From an uncultured Oceanospirillales bacterium (GTDB lineage: Bacteria; Pseudomonadota; Gammaproteobacteria; Xanthomonadales; SZUA-36), in NCBI GenBank assembly GCA_913055655.1, contig CAJXKA010000001.1, forward strand, positions 1,612,842 to 1,676,841: a stretch of 64,000 nt of DNA. The letters are read 5' to 3'. The notes beneath the pieces were generated by a model. It searched no databases and was not told the DNA's origin. It saw only the letters and a program-made list of their open reading frames with translations. Shown here one piece after another: positions 1-8,525 of this stretch. The translations under genes were made by a program, and so were the position numbers. Numbering within the stretch: the first letter of the stretch is position 1; each line of letters starts with the position of its first letter.

Positions 1-1
1 T

Positions 2-157
2 GAGCGCGCCGTCTGGGAAGACATCGTGCCTGACAGCGATGCCCTGCGCAGCCATCTTTACAACCTTCGCAAGGTGATCGACAAGCCCTTCGACAAACCG
101 CTGCTGCACACCCTCCAGGGGCTCGGCTACCGGCTCGCGGATCCGGATGACCACTAA
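2..157 (+). CDS. Two-component response regulator, OmpR-type, C-terminal end (partial)
   Basis: Only the last 51 codons lie in the window. The residues read as the end of a winged-helix DNA-binding domain: HLYNLRKVID forms the recognition-helix region and LLHTLQGLGYRLAD the C-terminal hairpin with the usual GYRL. The gene overlaps the start of the sensor kinase by 11 bases, so the two are translationally coupled and almost certainly partners. The receiver domain lies upstream of the window, so the target genes and full length cannot be judged. Confidence 0.85.
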   Translation, partial: ERAVWEDIVPDSDALRSHLYNLRKVIDKPFDKPLLHTLQGLGYRLADPDDH

Positions 158-1433
158 CCGGGGCCTGAACCGGCGATTGGGCCGCAGCCTGCTGCTGCAG
201 GCGCTGTACATCACGCTGGCTGTTGTCGTCGGGATTTTCGTTTCGGCGCGACTGGTGGAAAACGTGCTGATCGAGGCCGCACTCAAGGGCGAGGCCAGTT
301 ACTACTGGGAACGTTACGCGGCCGACCCGGACGCGGTACTGCCCGACACGCGCAACATGACGGCTTACCTGGGCGACCAGGCCGCACTGCCCGCCCGCCT
401 GCAGTCGCTCGATCCCGGTTTTCATTCGATGTCGGAGCCCCGCGACCTGCTGGTGCTGGTCGAGGATCGCGACGGACACCGCCTTTACCTGGAATTCGAG
501 GTCGGCCAGGTGGACCAGTTGGTTATGCTGTTCGGCCTGATTCCTCTGGCGCTGGCGCTGATTGTCATCTACCTGTCGACCTACGGCGCCTACCGGGTTT
601 CCCGGCGTGCGGTTTCCCCTATCGTGTCACTGGCGCACAAGGTCCAGGCGCTGGATCCGGGTGAACTGGAGCCCGGTCATTTTGACCTGGACGCCGGTGA
701 TGACGAAGACGCCGAGATCCAGGTCCTGCGCCAGGCCCTGCAGGACCTGGTCCGCAAGGTCACGGACTTTACCGCGCGCGAGCGCCGTTTTACCCGCGAT
801 GCGAGCCACGAGCTGCGCACGCCGCTGACCGTCATCCGCATGGCCGCCGACCGGCTACTGAAATCATTGCCGGAGGACGGCCGAGACCACGAGCTGGTCA
901 GCCGAATCAAGGTCAACGCCGACGACATGATCCGCCTGACCAGCACGTTCCTGCTGCTGGCACGCGAATGGGAACAGGGCCTGGACAAGGAGTGGGTCAG
1001 CGTCAACGAAATCGCCGCCGCCGAGCTTGAACGCATGCGCATTGTCGACCCGGATCGCCCGATTAAGGCCCGACTGGACGCGCGCGGGCGACTGGGTGTC
1101 CTCGCGCCGGGCAAGGTCGTCGAGGCCGTCATCGGCAACCTGGTCCGCAACGCTTTCGCCTATACCGATGAAGGCGAGGTCGAGGTTGTCATCATGGAGG
1201 GCCAGGTGACGATTCGCGACACCGGGGTCGGGATGGACCCCGACGAGTTGCAGAAGATCTTCGACGCGTTCTACAGCCGCGGCCGCCAGCGCGGCGGTTT
1301 TGGCGTCGGCCTGACCATCGTCAAGCGGCTGGTGGAGCGTTTCGAGTGGAAAGTGGACTATGCGTCCGAGCCCGGCGTGGGAACGACCGTGACCCTGCAT
1401 TTTCCCGACGCCCGGTTCGAACCCGCGGACTGA
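147..1433 (+). CDS. Sensor histidine kinase, two-component system
   Basis: A 428-residue inner-membrane sensor kinase. A first membrane helix lies near residues 15-38, a short periplasmic domain follows, and a second helix lies near 127-150, then a HAMP-like linker. The phospho-acceptor box FTRDASHELRTPL places the histidine at about residue 221. The N box (NLVRNAFAYT), G1 (DTGVGMD) and G2 (GGFGVGLTIV) make a complete HATPase domain. It should phosphorylate the regulator whose gene overlaps its start. The periplasmic domain is about 85 residues, and nothing in it identifies the stimulus. The gene context downstream (membrane and lipid genes) is suggestive only. Confidence 0.93.
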   Translation: MTTNRGLNRRLGRSLLLQALYITLAVVVGIFVSARLVENVLIEAALKGEASYYWERYAADPDAVLPDTRNMTAYLGDQAALPARLQSLDPGFHSMSEPRDLLVLVEDRDGHRLYLEFEVGQVDQLVMLFGLIPLALALIVIYLSTYGAYRVSRRAVSPIVSLAHKVQALDPGELEPGHFDLDAGDDEDAEIQVLRQALQDLVRKVTDFTARERRFTRDASHELRTPLTVIRMAADRLLKSLPEDGRDHELVSRIKVNADDMIRLTSTFLLLAREWEQGLDKEWVSVNEIAAAELERMRIVDPDRPIKARLDARGRLGVLAPGKVVEAVIGNLVRNAFAYTDEGEVEVVIMEGQVTIRDTGVGMDPDELQKIFDAFYSRGRQRGGFGVGLTIVKRLVERFEWKVDYASEPGVGTTVTLHFPDARFEPAD

Positions 1434-1494
1434 TTCACATGCCGTTCACCCGGGTTGCACGGTGTCTTCACTCTTAAAGGCGCATCGTGACCGC

Positions 1495-2031
1495 ATGAAC
1501 TCCCCAACATCCCGAATGGCCATGATCAAGAATTTCGTACTCTATAACGTCGGCTGGTTTGCCTGTGTCTATTTCGCCGCCCAGGGACAAGCCTGGGTGG
1601 GCGTGCTGGTGGTTGCGCTGATCGTCAGCGCCCACCTGGTCGCGGCGTCATCACGCCCTCTCGAAATCCGGACGCTGCTGGTCGCCGTTGTCATCGGCCT
1701 GGTCTGGGAAACGGCCCTGGTGACCGCCGGCCTGTTGGCCTATCCAACGGCGCCGGGCGCGGGCGGTCTCGCACCCGCCTGGATGATCGCGCTCTGGGCC
1801 AACTTCGCCTGCACCATCCACCACAGCCTGGGGTGGATCAGGCGGCGCCCCTGGGTCGCCGCCGGCCTGGGCGCGATCGGTGGACCGCTGGCCTTCGTCG
1901 CGGGTGAAAAGCTGGGCGCCGTACAGTTTGAATCGCCGATCGTGGCGTTAGGCGTCATCGCCGCAGGCTGGGCCCTGTTGCTGCCGCTGCTGACCACCAC
2001 GACCACGCCGCGTCACGAGTCGGTGGCATGA
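1495..2031 (+). CDS. DUF2878 family integral membrane protein
   Basis: A small hydrophobic protein with about five or six membrane segments, resembling DUF2878. The conserved start of the family (KNFVLYNVGWFACVYFA) begins near base 1525, so the true start could be ATG at 1495, 1516 or 1522; an upstream GTG at 1462 is also in frame and no clear ribosome site decides. Its stop overlaps the next ATG (ATGA), so it is coupled to the DUF6134 gene. From memory of gammaproteobacterial genomes, DUF2878 genes often sit beside CFA-like, DUF1365 and DUF1295 genes; here those lie just downstream on the opposite strand. Function unknown, possibly a membrane component of the same lipid-modifying system. Confidence 0.7.
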   Translation: MNSPTSRMAMIKNFVLYNVGWFACVYFAAQGQAWVGVLVVALIVSAHLVAASSRPLEIRTLLVAVVIGLVWETALVTAGLLAYPTAPGAGGLAPAWMIALWANFACTIHHSLGWIRRRPWVAAGLGAIGGPLAFVAGEKLGAVQFESPIVALGVIAAGWALLLPLLTTTTTPRHESVA

Positions 2032-2687
2032 ACATCGCCGCCCTGCGAATGGTCGCGGCCGGGTTGATGGCGGCTTCGGCAACGGCCCATGCAAACCCTT
2101 CCCCGTCGATGGAACAATGGCAATTCCGGGTGTGGCTGGACGACCGGGCGATTGGCCACCATCACTTCGTGGCCCGCTCAACGGGCGACCAGGTGGATAT
2201 CCAGATTGACGCGCAGTTCGAAGTATCGTGGTGGATCCTGACCGCCTACCAGTACGAGCACGCCAATGTTGAGACCTGGCGCGACGGCTGCCTTCATGCC
2301 CTGGAATCCCGAACCAACGACGACGGCGACCAGCACCGGGTCGAGGGCCGCCTGGACGGGGATGCTTTCGTGTTAAGCGCCAATGATGAAACGACCACTC
2401 ACGATCATGAGTGCGCGCGGAGCTTCGCCTACTGGAACCCGGACGCGCTCCAGTCCGGCCCCATGCTCAATGCCCAGACCGGCGAGTGGATCGACGTGAG
2501 CGTCAGCGCTCCGGCGATGGACTCGGTGACCATCAACGGCAAGCCCGTGGATGCGGTTCGCCGGGAACTGGACTGGCCGGAAGGCGATATCACGGTGTGG
2601 CATCGCGCGGATGACAGCCGCTGGATTGGGCTGGAAGCGGCGGCGCCGGGCGGCCGCACCCTGCGCTACGAACCGGTCAGCGACTGA
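2028..2687 (+). CDS. DUF6134-like exported protein
   Basis: 219 residues with an N-terminal signal peptide (cleavage near the ATAHA motif at residue 22). The mature part is predicted to be beta-rich, with repeated acidic and aromatic residues (EQWQFRVWLDDRAIGHHHF at the start of the domain) as in DUF6134. It is probably periplasmic. It is translationally coupled to the DUF2878 gene and converges on the lipid-modification operon with only 7 bases between stop codons. No catalytic motif is recognisable. A role as a periplasmic partner in lipid handling is a guess from context. Confidence 0.65.
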   Translation: MNIAALRMVAAGLMAASATAHANPSPSMEQWQFRVWLDDRAIGHHHFVARSTGDQVDIQIDAQFEVSWWILTAYQYEHANVETWRDGCLHALESRTNDDGDQHRVEGRLDGDAFVLSANDETTTHDHECARSFAYWNPDALQSGPMLNAQTGEWIDVSVSAPAMDSVTINGKPVDAVRRELDWPEGDITVWHRADDSRWIGLEAAAPGGRTLRYEPVSD

Positions 2688-2694
2688 CCACGAC

Positions 2695-3933
2695 CTACGG
2701 CAGCCGGTCCATGACCAGGTGAACATCGCTGATGGCGCGCTCGCGGAATGCACCTTCGCAGTAGCACAGGTAGTAACGCCACATGCGGATGAAAGTGTCC
2801 GAGTAACCCAGCGACCTCACTTCATCCAGCTTCGCCTCGAACCGCAATCGCCAGTGCCGTAACGTCTCGGCGTAATGCAGGCCAATGTCGTGCAGCGCGG
2901 TAACCTCCATGTCACCCTGCCGCGCGATGGCGCCCACCATGGCGCTGACCGAGGGCAGCGCCCCACCGGGAAAGATGTAGCGCTGGATGAAATCAACGGA
3001 ATGTTTCGCGCGCTCGTAGCGACCCTCGGCAATGGTGATCGCCTGGATCAGCCCACGCCCGCCAGGCCTGAGCAGTTCGCGGCATTGACGGAAATAGGTG
3101 TCGTACTGGCGCCAGCCGATGGCCTCGATCATCTCGATGCTCACCAGCCGGTCGTACTGGCCTTCCAGGTCACGGTAGTCGGACAGGAGCAGCTCGACGC
3201 GGTCCTGCAACCCGGCCTCGGCAATCCGCCGGGTGGCCAGCGCGTGCTGCTCGGCACTGATGGTCGTCGTGGTGACCCGGCAGCCATGATGCTGCGCCGC
3301 GTACATCGCCATGGCGCCCCAGCCGGTGCCGATTTCCAGCAGGTGATCGCCCTTTTGCAGCCCCAGGCGCTCGCAGACCAGCGCAAGCCGTTCGAGTTGC
3401 GCCTCGCCCAGGCTCATGTCGGGGCGGGTGAACACGGCGCTGGAATACATCATCGTGTCGTCCAGCCACAGCGCGAAGAAGTCGTTGCCGACATCGTAGT
3501 GGGCGGCGATGTTGCGCCGCGCGCCATCCCGACTGTTGCGGTTAAGCCGGTGAACGAGCTTCTGGATGGGCGCGGTCAGCCGGGCAGCGCCGCTTTCCAT
3601 GCCCTCCAGCACGTGCCGGTTTCGCAGCAACAGGCGCACCAGGGCCACCAGGTCGTCACAATCCCAGGCGCCGGCCATGTAGGCTTCGCCGGCACCGATG
3701 GAACCGCCAAACGCGATGTCCGTCCAGAACGACGGATCCCGGACCTTCAGCGTGACAGCCGTGCCTCCAGCATCGCCGAAAGCGTGCTGGGTTCCACCTT
3801 CGACCAGGACCAGGTGCCCGGTCTCCAAAGCCGCCAGCTGGCGCAGCACCCCGCGCCGCGCCAGCTTCTCCAGCATGCGCGGTTTCGGCGTACCGGTGAG
3901 GTGACGCTCGGAAGACAGGCTCAGCGGTTTCAT
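2695..3933 (-). CDS. Cyclopropane-fatty-acyl-phospholipid synthase-type methyltransferase (copy 1)
   Basis: 412 residues, close to the length of E. coli Cfa. It transfers a methyl(ene) group from S-adenosylmethionine to unsaturated acyl chains in phospholipids. The SAM site LLEIGTGWGAMAMYAAQ, the YDRLVSIEMIEAIG segment and the C-terminal DFIQRYIFPGGALPS block are diagnostic of the family; the N-terminal Cfa helper domain is also present. The start is the ATG at 3933, which overlaps the DUF1365 stop as TGATG, so the much longer upstream frame is not used. It is the last gene of a six-gene operon. It may make cyclopropane lipids or the methylated intermediate of furan fatty acids; sequence alone does not separate these. 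Confidence 0.9.
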   Translation of the reverse strand: MKPLSLSSERHLTGTPKPRMLEKLARRGVLRQLAALETGHLVLVEGGTQHAFGDAGGTAVTLKVRDPSFWTDIAFGGSIGAGEAYMAGAWDCDDLVALVRLLLRNRHVLEGMESGAARLTAPIQKLVHRLNRNSRDGARRNIAAHYDVGNDFFALWLDDTMMYSSAVFTRPDMSLGEAQLERLALVCERLGLQKGDHLLEIGTGWGAMAMYAAQHHGCRVTTTTISAEQHALATRRIAEAGLQDRVELLLSDYRDLEGQYDRLVSIEMIEAIGWRQYDTYFRQCRELLRPGGRGLIQAITIAEGRYERAKHSVDFIQRYIFPGGALPSVSAMVGAIARQGDMEVTALHDIGLHYAETLRHWRLRFEAKLDEVRSLGYSDTFIRMWRYYLCYCEGAFRERAISDVHLVMDRLP

Positions 3934-4700
3934 CAGGCGCGCTCCGGGTCCCGGTGTTTCGATGGATGATCGTATACGCGAACCCCTTTCAGCCACAATT
4001 TCAGGGCCTGCCAGTAGATGGCGGTGATGACCCGCCCGGTCATCACCGGAAAGCGAACCAGGGCGCCGGCCAGTGCCGGGCCGGTGATCGCTTGTCGGGA
4101 CAGGTCGAGCCGGGCATCGAACAGGCGCTCGCGACCGTCGCGCAGGCCCATGTGCACCGCCAGTCGCTCGCCCGGTACGCCCAGGTGCCAGTCGTAGCGC
4201 AGCGACATGGGCATGAACGGGGACACGTGCATGCGTTTCTCCGGGTGAAAGTGCGCGGTCGTGCCCGGCCGGCCGCTGCCGTTCCAGGGCAAGGCGTAAA
4301 CACAGCGCTCGCCCCACGGCGTGTTGTTGACCTCGGCGACCACGGCTTCCATTCGTTCATCGCGATCGAAGCAGTAGTAGAAGCTGACCGGGTTAAACCC
4401 GTAGCCGAAATAGCGTAAATGCGTGAGCAGGCGGATCGCCCCGGAAGGGCGGTGACCGGTGTCCTCGGCCACGCGGTCCCTTACGCAATCGGCCAGCGGC
4501 CGGTCGGGCTCACCCAGGTGATCCTCGCGACGGAACCGGGCCAGCGCCGGGCGGCGCGTGGACCACAGCCAGCGGCCGTCAAAAACCCGGTCCAGCTCAT
4601 CCAGGTCGAGATAGAGCATGAACAGCCGATAGTCGAACGCATGCCGGACCGGCCGGTAACGGCAGTGTTCAACCCGTCCGCTGTAGATTGCGCTGTGCAT
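3933..4700 (-). CDS. DUF1365 family protein
   Basis: 255 residues. The family signature is clear: MHSAIYSGRVEHCRYRPVRHAF at the start (broken by no gap), RYFGYGFNPVSFYYCFD in the middle and FHPEKRMHVSPFMPM later. The start at 4700 overlaps the end of the upstream FAD gene by 32 bases, typical of this gene pair. DUF1365 proteins are almost always encoded between an FAD-dependent oxidase-like protein and a CFA-like methyltransferase, as here. The biochemical role is not settled; the conserved histidines and acidic residues suggest an enzyme or lipid-binding partner acting on methylated acyl chains. Confidence 0.9.
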   Translation of the reverse strand: MHSAIYSGRVEHCRYRPVRHAFDYRLFMLYLDLDELDRVFDGRWLWSTRRPALARFRREDHLGEPDRPLADCVRDRVAEDTGHRPSGAIRLLTHLRYFGYGFNPVSFYYCFDRDERMEAVVAEVNNTPWGERCVYALPWNGSGRPGTTAHFHPEKRMHVSPFMPMSLRYDWHLGVPGERLAVHMGLRDGRERLFDARLDLSRQAITGPALAGALVRFPVMTGRVITAIYWQALKLWLKGVRVYDHPSKHRDPERA

Positions 4701-5946
4701 GCGTTGCGTCCTGTTCAAAATGTTCCACGGCGTCCAGCGCGCTGACGACGCCGTCCTCGTGAAAGCCGTTGCGCCAGTAAGCACCACAGTAACTGGTCCG
4801 GTTGCCCTGGTTGATCTCGCGGTGGCGGGCCTGGGCGGCGATCGAGGCCGCGCCCAGCACCGGGTGGCTGTAGTGCCAGGCCCCCAGCACCCTGGATTCG
4901 TCGATCGCCTCGCCATGATTGAGGCTGACGCAAAACGTCTCCGGCGCATCCAGCCGCTGCAGGATGTTCATGTTGTAGGTCACCGCGGCCAGCCGGTCCG
5001 GGTCGCGATCAAGGTGATAGTTCCACGCGGCCCAGGCCAGGCGCCGGCGGGGCAGGACCGCGTGGTCGGTGTGCAGGATCGCTTCGTTCTCGCGGTAGGG
5101 AATCGCGCCGAGCACCTCGCGCTCCGGCCGGGTCGGATCCTGCAGCAGTGCCAGTGCCTGGTCGCTGTGACAGGCCAGAAACACATGGTCGAAAACCTCG
5201 GCCTCGCAGCCCCGGGCCTTCACCATCACCTGCCCCGGCAGGCGGCGAATGGCCTCGACCGGGGTATTCAGCCGGATGCGATCGCGATGGCCGACGACCA
5301 GCCGGTCAACGTAGGTCCGGGACCCGCCCTCGATGGTCCGCCAGGTGGGCCGGTTGCGGACCGAAAGCAGGCCGTGGTGACTGAAGAAGCGGACGAAGAA
5401 CCGGACCGGCATGCGCCCGACGTCGTTGCGTGACGACGACCAGATGGCAGACCCCATGGGCAGGATGTACTGGTTGCGAAAAGCCTCGCCGAACCGGCCT
5501 CGGGCCAGCCATTCGTCCAGCGGCATATCGGCTGCGCCCGGCGCAAGCACCGCCGGCGCTTCGCGATGAAAGCGCAGGATATCGTTGATCATGCGCCAGA
5601 AGGACGGCCGCGCGAGGTTTGAACGCTGTGCGAACAATGCATTCAGCGAAGTGCCGTTGTACTCGAGCCGGGCGCGGTCATCGCGCACGCTGAAACTCAT
5701 TTCCGTGGCCTGCGAGGCCACGCCCAGTTCATCGAGCAGACGGACGAAGTTCGGATACGTCCGGTCGTTGAACACGATAAAACCCGTGTCGACGGCGTAC
5801 TCCCGCCCCCCGACTTCCACGTCGACGGTGTGGCTGTGCCCGCCGATGCGGCCATCGGCCTCGAACACCGTCACCTCGTGTCGCTGGGCCAGTTTCCACG
5901 CGGCGACATTGCCGGCGATGCCGGTTCCCACCACCGCCACCTTCAT
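4669..5946 (-). CDS. FAD-dependent amine-oxidase-fold protein (lipid desaturase/oxidase-like)
   Basis: 425 residues. The N-terminal Rossmann motif VVGTGIAGNVAAWKLA, the acidic residue in VFEADGRIGGHSHT and the VDTGFIVFN segment show an FAD-binding flavoprotein of the phytoene-desaturase/amine-oxidase fold. Within this operon type it is the candidate for introducing a double bond or oxygen next to a methyl branch; UfaD, a fatty acid desaturase of the bacterial furan fatty acid pathway, is the known comparison, but orthology cannot be claimed here. It starts at an ATGA overlap with the lipocalin stop and its 3' end overlaps DUF1365. Confidence 0.88.
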   Translation of the reverse strand: MKVAVVGTGIAGNVAAWKLAQRHEVTVFEADGRIGGHSHTVDVEVGGREYAVDTGFIVFNDRTYPNFVRLLDELGVASQATEMSFSVRDDRARLEYNGTSLNALFAQRSNLARPSFWRMINDILRFHREAPAVLAPGAADMPLDEWLARGRFGEAFRNQYILPMGSAIWSSSRNDVGRMPVRFFVRFFSHHGLLSVRNRPTWRTIEGGSRTYVDRLVVGHRDRIRLNTPVEAIRRLPGQVMVKARGCEAEVFDHVFLACHSDQALALLQDPTRPEREVLGAIPYRENEAILHTDHAVLPRRRLAWAAWNYHLDRDPDRLAAVTYNMNILQRLDAPETFCVSLNHGEAIDESRVLGAWHYSHPVLGAASIAAQARHREINQGNRTSYCGAYWRNGFHEDGVVSALDAVEHFEQDATHAQRNLQRTG

Positions 5947-6473
5947 TGCTGCGGCACCCGGCGCAGCTGCGAAATGTCGTAACCCATGGCCTCGATCCGC
6001 CCGACCATCGCCTGGTACTGGTCGTCGGGCATGGACTTCGACCGCGACATCAACCAGACATAGTCGCGCTTGTTCCGGCCAATAATGGTGATCGAGTAGT
6101 CCTCATCCAGGTAGGCAATGCGGTAATCGCCCTTGATGGGCCAGATGAACTGCATCCCCCAGACCGCGTTGTTCTGTTCCGGGTCGGGGAATCCGCGCGG
6201 GTTCATTTCCTTCAGCTCGCCGTCGAAGCCGCCCTCGTTGAACGTGAACGTCGTTGCGACCGTGCCGTCCGGCTCCAGGGCGTACGACTCAACGGCGTTG
6301 TAGGCCTCGTCTTCGACGAAGGTCGGGATATGCGCGATGACGTACCAGTCGCCCATGAACCGCGGCAGGTCGACAGCGTCCACGATTTCCAGTGGCGCTC
6401 GCGAACTGCAGCCGGCGAGTGCGGCCAGCGCCGGCACCAGCGCCAGCCAGCGACATACCCAGCGCCCGTTCAT
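5943..6473 (-). CDS. Blc-like outer-membrane lipocalin lipoprotein
   Basis: 176 residues. A lipoprotein signal ends in LAALAGC (Cys near residue 22). The lipocalin signature follows: FMGDWYVIAHIPTF with the invariant GxW, and a C-terminal RDYVWLMSRSKSMP block as in Blc. Lipocalins of this kind bind fatty acids or lysophospholipids at the outer membrane. Placed within a lipid-modification operon, it probably traffics or scavenges modified or damaged acyl chains. The ATG at 6473 overlaps the DUF1295 stop as ATGA, and its own stop overlaps the FAD gene start the same way, so all three are co-translated. Confidence 0.9.
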   Translation of the reverse strand: MNGRWVCRWLALVPALAALAGCSSRAPLEIVDAVDLPRFMGDWYVIAHIPTFVEDEAYNAVESYALEPDGTVATTFTFNEGGFDGELKEMNPRGFPDPEQNNAVWGMQFIWPIKGDYRIAYLDEDYSITIIGRNKRDYVWLMSRSKSMPDDQYQAMVGRIEAMGYDISQLRRVPQQ

Positions 6474-7279
6474 GCGCCACCCCCGGCACCTGCGGCGGCA
6501 CCGGATTCCGGCTTGGGCGGCCCGGGAATAAACGCGTTGGTGCGCTTGATGTATTGCGCGTAACCCGGACGGCGGTCGCCGATGTCCTGCTCCAGTAAAT
6601 GAACGCCGGAGACCCGCAGCAACAGGATCGTCATCAACAACGGTGACAGCACCGTCCAGGCGCCGCCACCGGCCGTGGCGATGATGAAGAAGCCCCACCA
6701 CAGCACGCATTCGCCGAAATAGTTTGGGTGACGTGTGTAACGCCAGAGCCCGGAGTTGAGCACTTCACCTTCGTTCTCCGGGTTGCCGCGGAAACGGGCC
6801 AGCTGCGCGTCACCGACGGTTTCGAATGTCATGCCGACCAGCCAGACCAACGCGCCGACCAGGTCCAGCCAGCCCAGCAGCGCCGGGCCGGCCGCGCCCA
6901 CGGCCAGCGGCATGGCGATGAACCAGGCCAGCACGGCCTGCAGGCCGAAGACCAGGTAGAGGCTGGTGAACCTGAATGACGACCCGCGCTTGTCCCGCAT
7001 GGCGCGGTAACGGCGGTCTTCACCCTCGCCGTGATTGCGCCAGGTGATGTAAATGGCCAGCCGTAACGCCCACGCGGTGGCCAGCACGCCCAGCAGGATT
7101 GCACGCGAGCCCCCGGCGCCGGCCAGGGCGATGTAACCCAGCAGGCATACCAGGATCATCAGCGACCAGAGGCTGTCGACGATGCTGACGTCACGCCGGG
7201 CCAGGCTCACGCCCCAGGCGCCGATGGCGACCGCCAGCAGCACGGCCAGCATGACCGCGTAACTCGTAAAATCGAACAT
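6470..7279 (-). CDS. DUF1295 family membrane protein (steroid 5-alpha-reductase-like fold)
   Basis: 269 residues, about six to seven membrane helices. The C-terminal block SGLWRYTRHPNYFGECVLWWG is the hallmark of the DUF1295/steroid-reductase/ICMT superfamily, where RHPNY binds a nucleotide or SAM cofactor. The start at 7279 shares one base with the CFA copy 2 stop (TGATG), and the end overlaps the lipocalin start. It is probably a membrane-embedded reductase or methyltransferase acting on the same acyl lipids; which reaction cannot be read from sequence. Confidence 0.88.
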   Translation of the reverse strand: MFDFTSYAVMLAVLLAVAIGAWGVSLARRDVSIVDSLWSLMILVCLLGYIALAGAGGSRAILLGVLATAWALRLAIYITWRNHGEGEDRRYRAMRDKRGSSFRFTSLYLVFGLQAVLAWFIAMPLAVGAAGPALLGWLDLVGALVWLVGMTFETVGDAQLARFRGNPENEGEVLNSGLWRYTRHPNYFGECVLWWGFFIIATAGGGAWTVLSPLLMTILLLRVSGVHLLEQDIGDRRPGYAQYIKRTNAFIPGPPKPESGAAAGAGGGA

Positions 7280-8382
7280 CAGGATTCGCCCGCCACCGGT
7301 TCCGAGTCGGCCCGACGCCCGAAGCGGTAATGCCCGACAAACCATTCGCGACCGTCGTTCATGCCGAACAGCTCCGCGCAGGCCATGAAAAAGATGCGCC
7401 AGCGACCGATCCAGCGGTCAACGTCGTCGGCGCCGTAGACCGGCGCCAGTACGTCGCGCACCGCGTCACGGTTCGCGTCCAGGCGCTTCAGCCAGGCGTT
7501 CGAAGTCCGTTCGTAATGCTGTCCGTTCCAGATCCACCGCCGCTGCAACGCCAGGTCCTGCTGGAACCGGGTCAGCAGGTCAACGCTGGGCATGATGCCG
7601 CCGGAGAAAAAATGCCGGCTCATCCAGTCGCCCGGGCCATTGTCCTCGAACGCGTAGGGCGTACTGCGATGGCAGAAGATGTGAATGAAGCACTGCCCGC
7701 CGGGCCGCAGCCAATCGGCGATCCGGCCCATCAGCCGGCCGTGATTGCGCATGTGCTCGAACATCTCCACCGACACCACCCGGTCGAACTGGCGGCCGGG
7801 GTCGAAATGGTTCATGTCCGCGGTCACCACGTCCAGGTTGTCCAGCCCGCGACGCTCGGCCTCGGCCTCGATGTGCAGGCGCTGCGCCGCGGAATTGCTG
7901 ACCGCCAGCACCCGACTGGTGGGGTAGCATTCGGCCATCCAGAGCGACAGCGAACCCCAGCCGCAGCCCAGGTCCAGGATATCCATGTCGCCACCAACAC
8001 CGGCGCGGTCGCAGGTCATTTCAAGCGCGGCGGCCTCCGCGCCATCAAGGTCGCCCACGCCCTGCGCCCAGTAGCCACAGCTGTACTTGCGATGCTGGCC
8101 GAGCACCAGGTCAAAAAAGGCGGGGGGAACCTCGTAGTGCTGCTCGTTGGCGAGATCCGGCACCAGCGCGATGGGGGAAGCGTTCATCTGCCGGACGAAT
8201 TCGGCCGTGCGCCTTGATGCCTGGTCGTTCTGCCCGGCGTCGATTTCCTCGAGCCGGCGCCGGCACAGGTAGCGGATTCCGGCCCGGACGATCGGGTCGG
8301 GAATACGCCCGGCCTCGGCCCAGGCCATGGCCCGCTCCGTCCAGGTCTCGGCCGGTTGAAATGTCTCGCTGATACTGGTCAC
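7279..8382 (-). CDS. CFA-like SAM-dependent methyltransferase (copy 2, divergent subtype)
   Basis: 367 residues. SAM site DILDLGCGWGSLSLWMAE, then VVSVEMFEHMRN and the C-terminal FMACAELFGMNDGREWFVGHY, which resembles the coclaurine N-methyltransferase/UfaM-like branch more than Cfa proper; copy 1 at the end of the operon is a different subtype. The start is GTG at 8382, set by a strong GGAGGTGA six bases upstream. As first gene of the operon it sets transcription of all six. Two methyltransferases of different subtype suggest two sequential methylations of an acyl chain, as in dimethyl furan fatty acids; this is inference. Confidence 0.87.
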   Translation of the reverse strand: MTSISETFQPAETWTERAMAWAEAGRIPDPIVRAGIRYLCRRRLEEIDAGQNDQASRRTAEFVRQMNASPIALVPDLANEQHYEVPPAFFDLVLGQHRKYSCGYWAQGVGDLDGAEAAALEMTCDRAGVGGDMDILDLGCGWGSLSLWMAECYPTSRVLAVSNSAAQRLHIEAEAERRGLDNLDVVTADMNHFDPGRQFDRVVSVEMFEHMRNHGRLMGRIADWLRPGGQCFIHIFCHRSTPYAFEDNGPGDWMSRHFFSGGIMPSVDLLTRFQQDLALQRRWIWNGQHYERTSNAWLKRLDANRDAVRDVLAPVYGADDVDRWIGRWRIFFMACAELFGMNDGREWFVGHYRFGRRADSEPVAGES

Positions 8383-8464
8383 TTGTCACCTCCGGGACGC
8401 AACGGCGTCCCAACTGGCGGTGACGTTAACCGGAATATTGTGAACGGCGCGTCAAGATTCCGTG

Positions 8465-8489
8465 ACGCACACTGCAGGTCGGTGTGCGT
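8465..8489. promoter_or_regulatory. Perfect inverted repeat between divergent genes (candidate operator)
   Basis: Arms ACGCACAC (8465-8472) and GTGTGCGT (8482-8489) are exactly complementary around a 9-base spacer. The repeat sits between the GTG start of the lipid operon (8382, minus strand) and the GTG start of the amidohydrolase (8526, plus strand). No run of T follows on either strand, so an operator is more likely than a terminator. The binding protein is unknown. Confidence 0.45.
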
Positions 8490-8525
8490 AAAATGGCGGC
8501 TTCCCAATCATTGCCGGAGCCGTCC

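Noticed and set aside
1462..1494. GTG 1462 as the start of the DUF2878 protein
   Set aside because: The extra 11 residues are polar, not conserved, and have no ribosome site; a later ATG is more likely.
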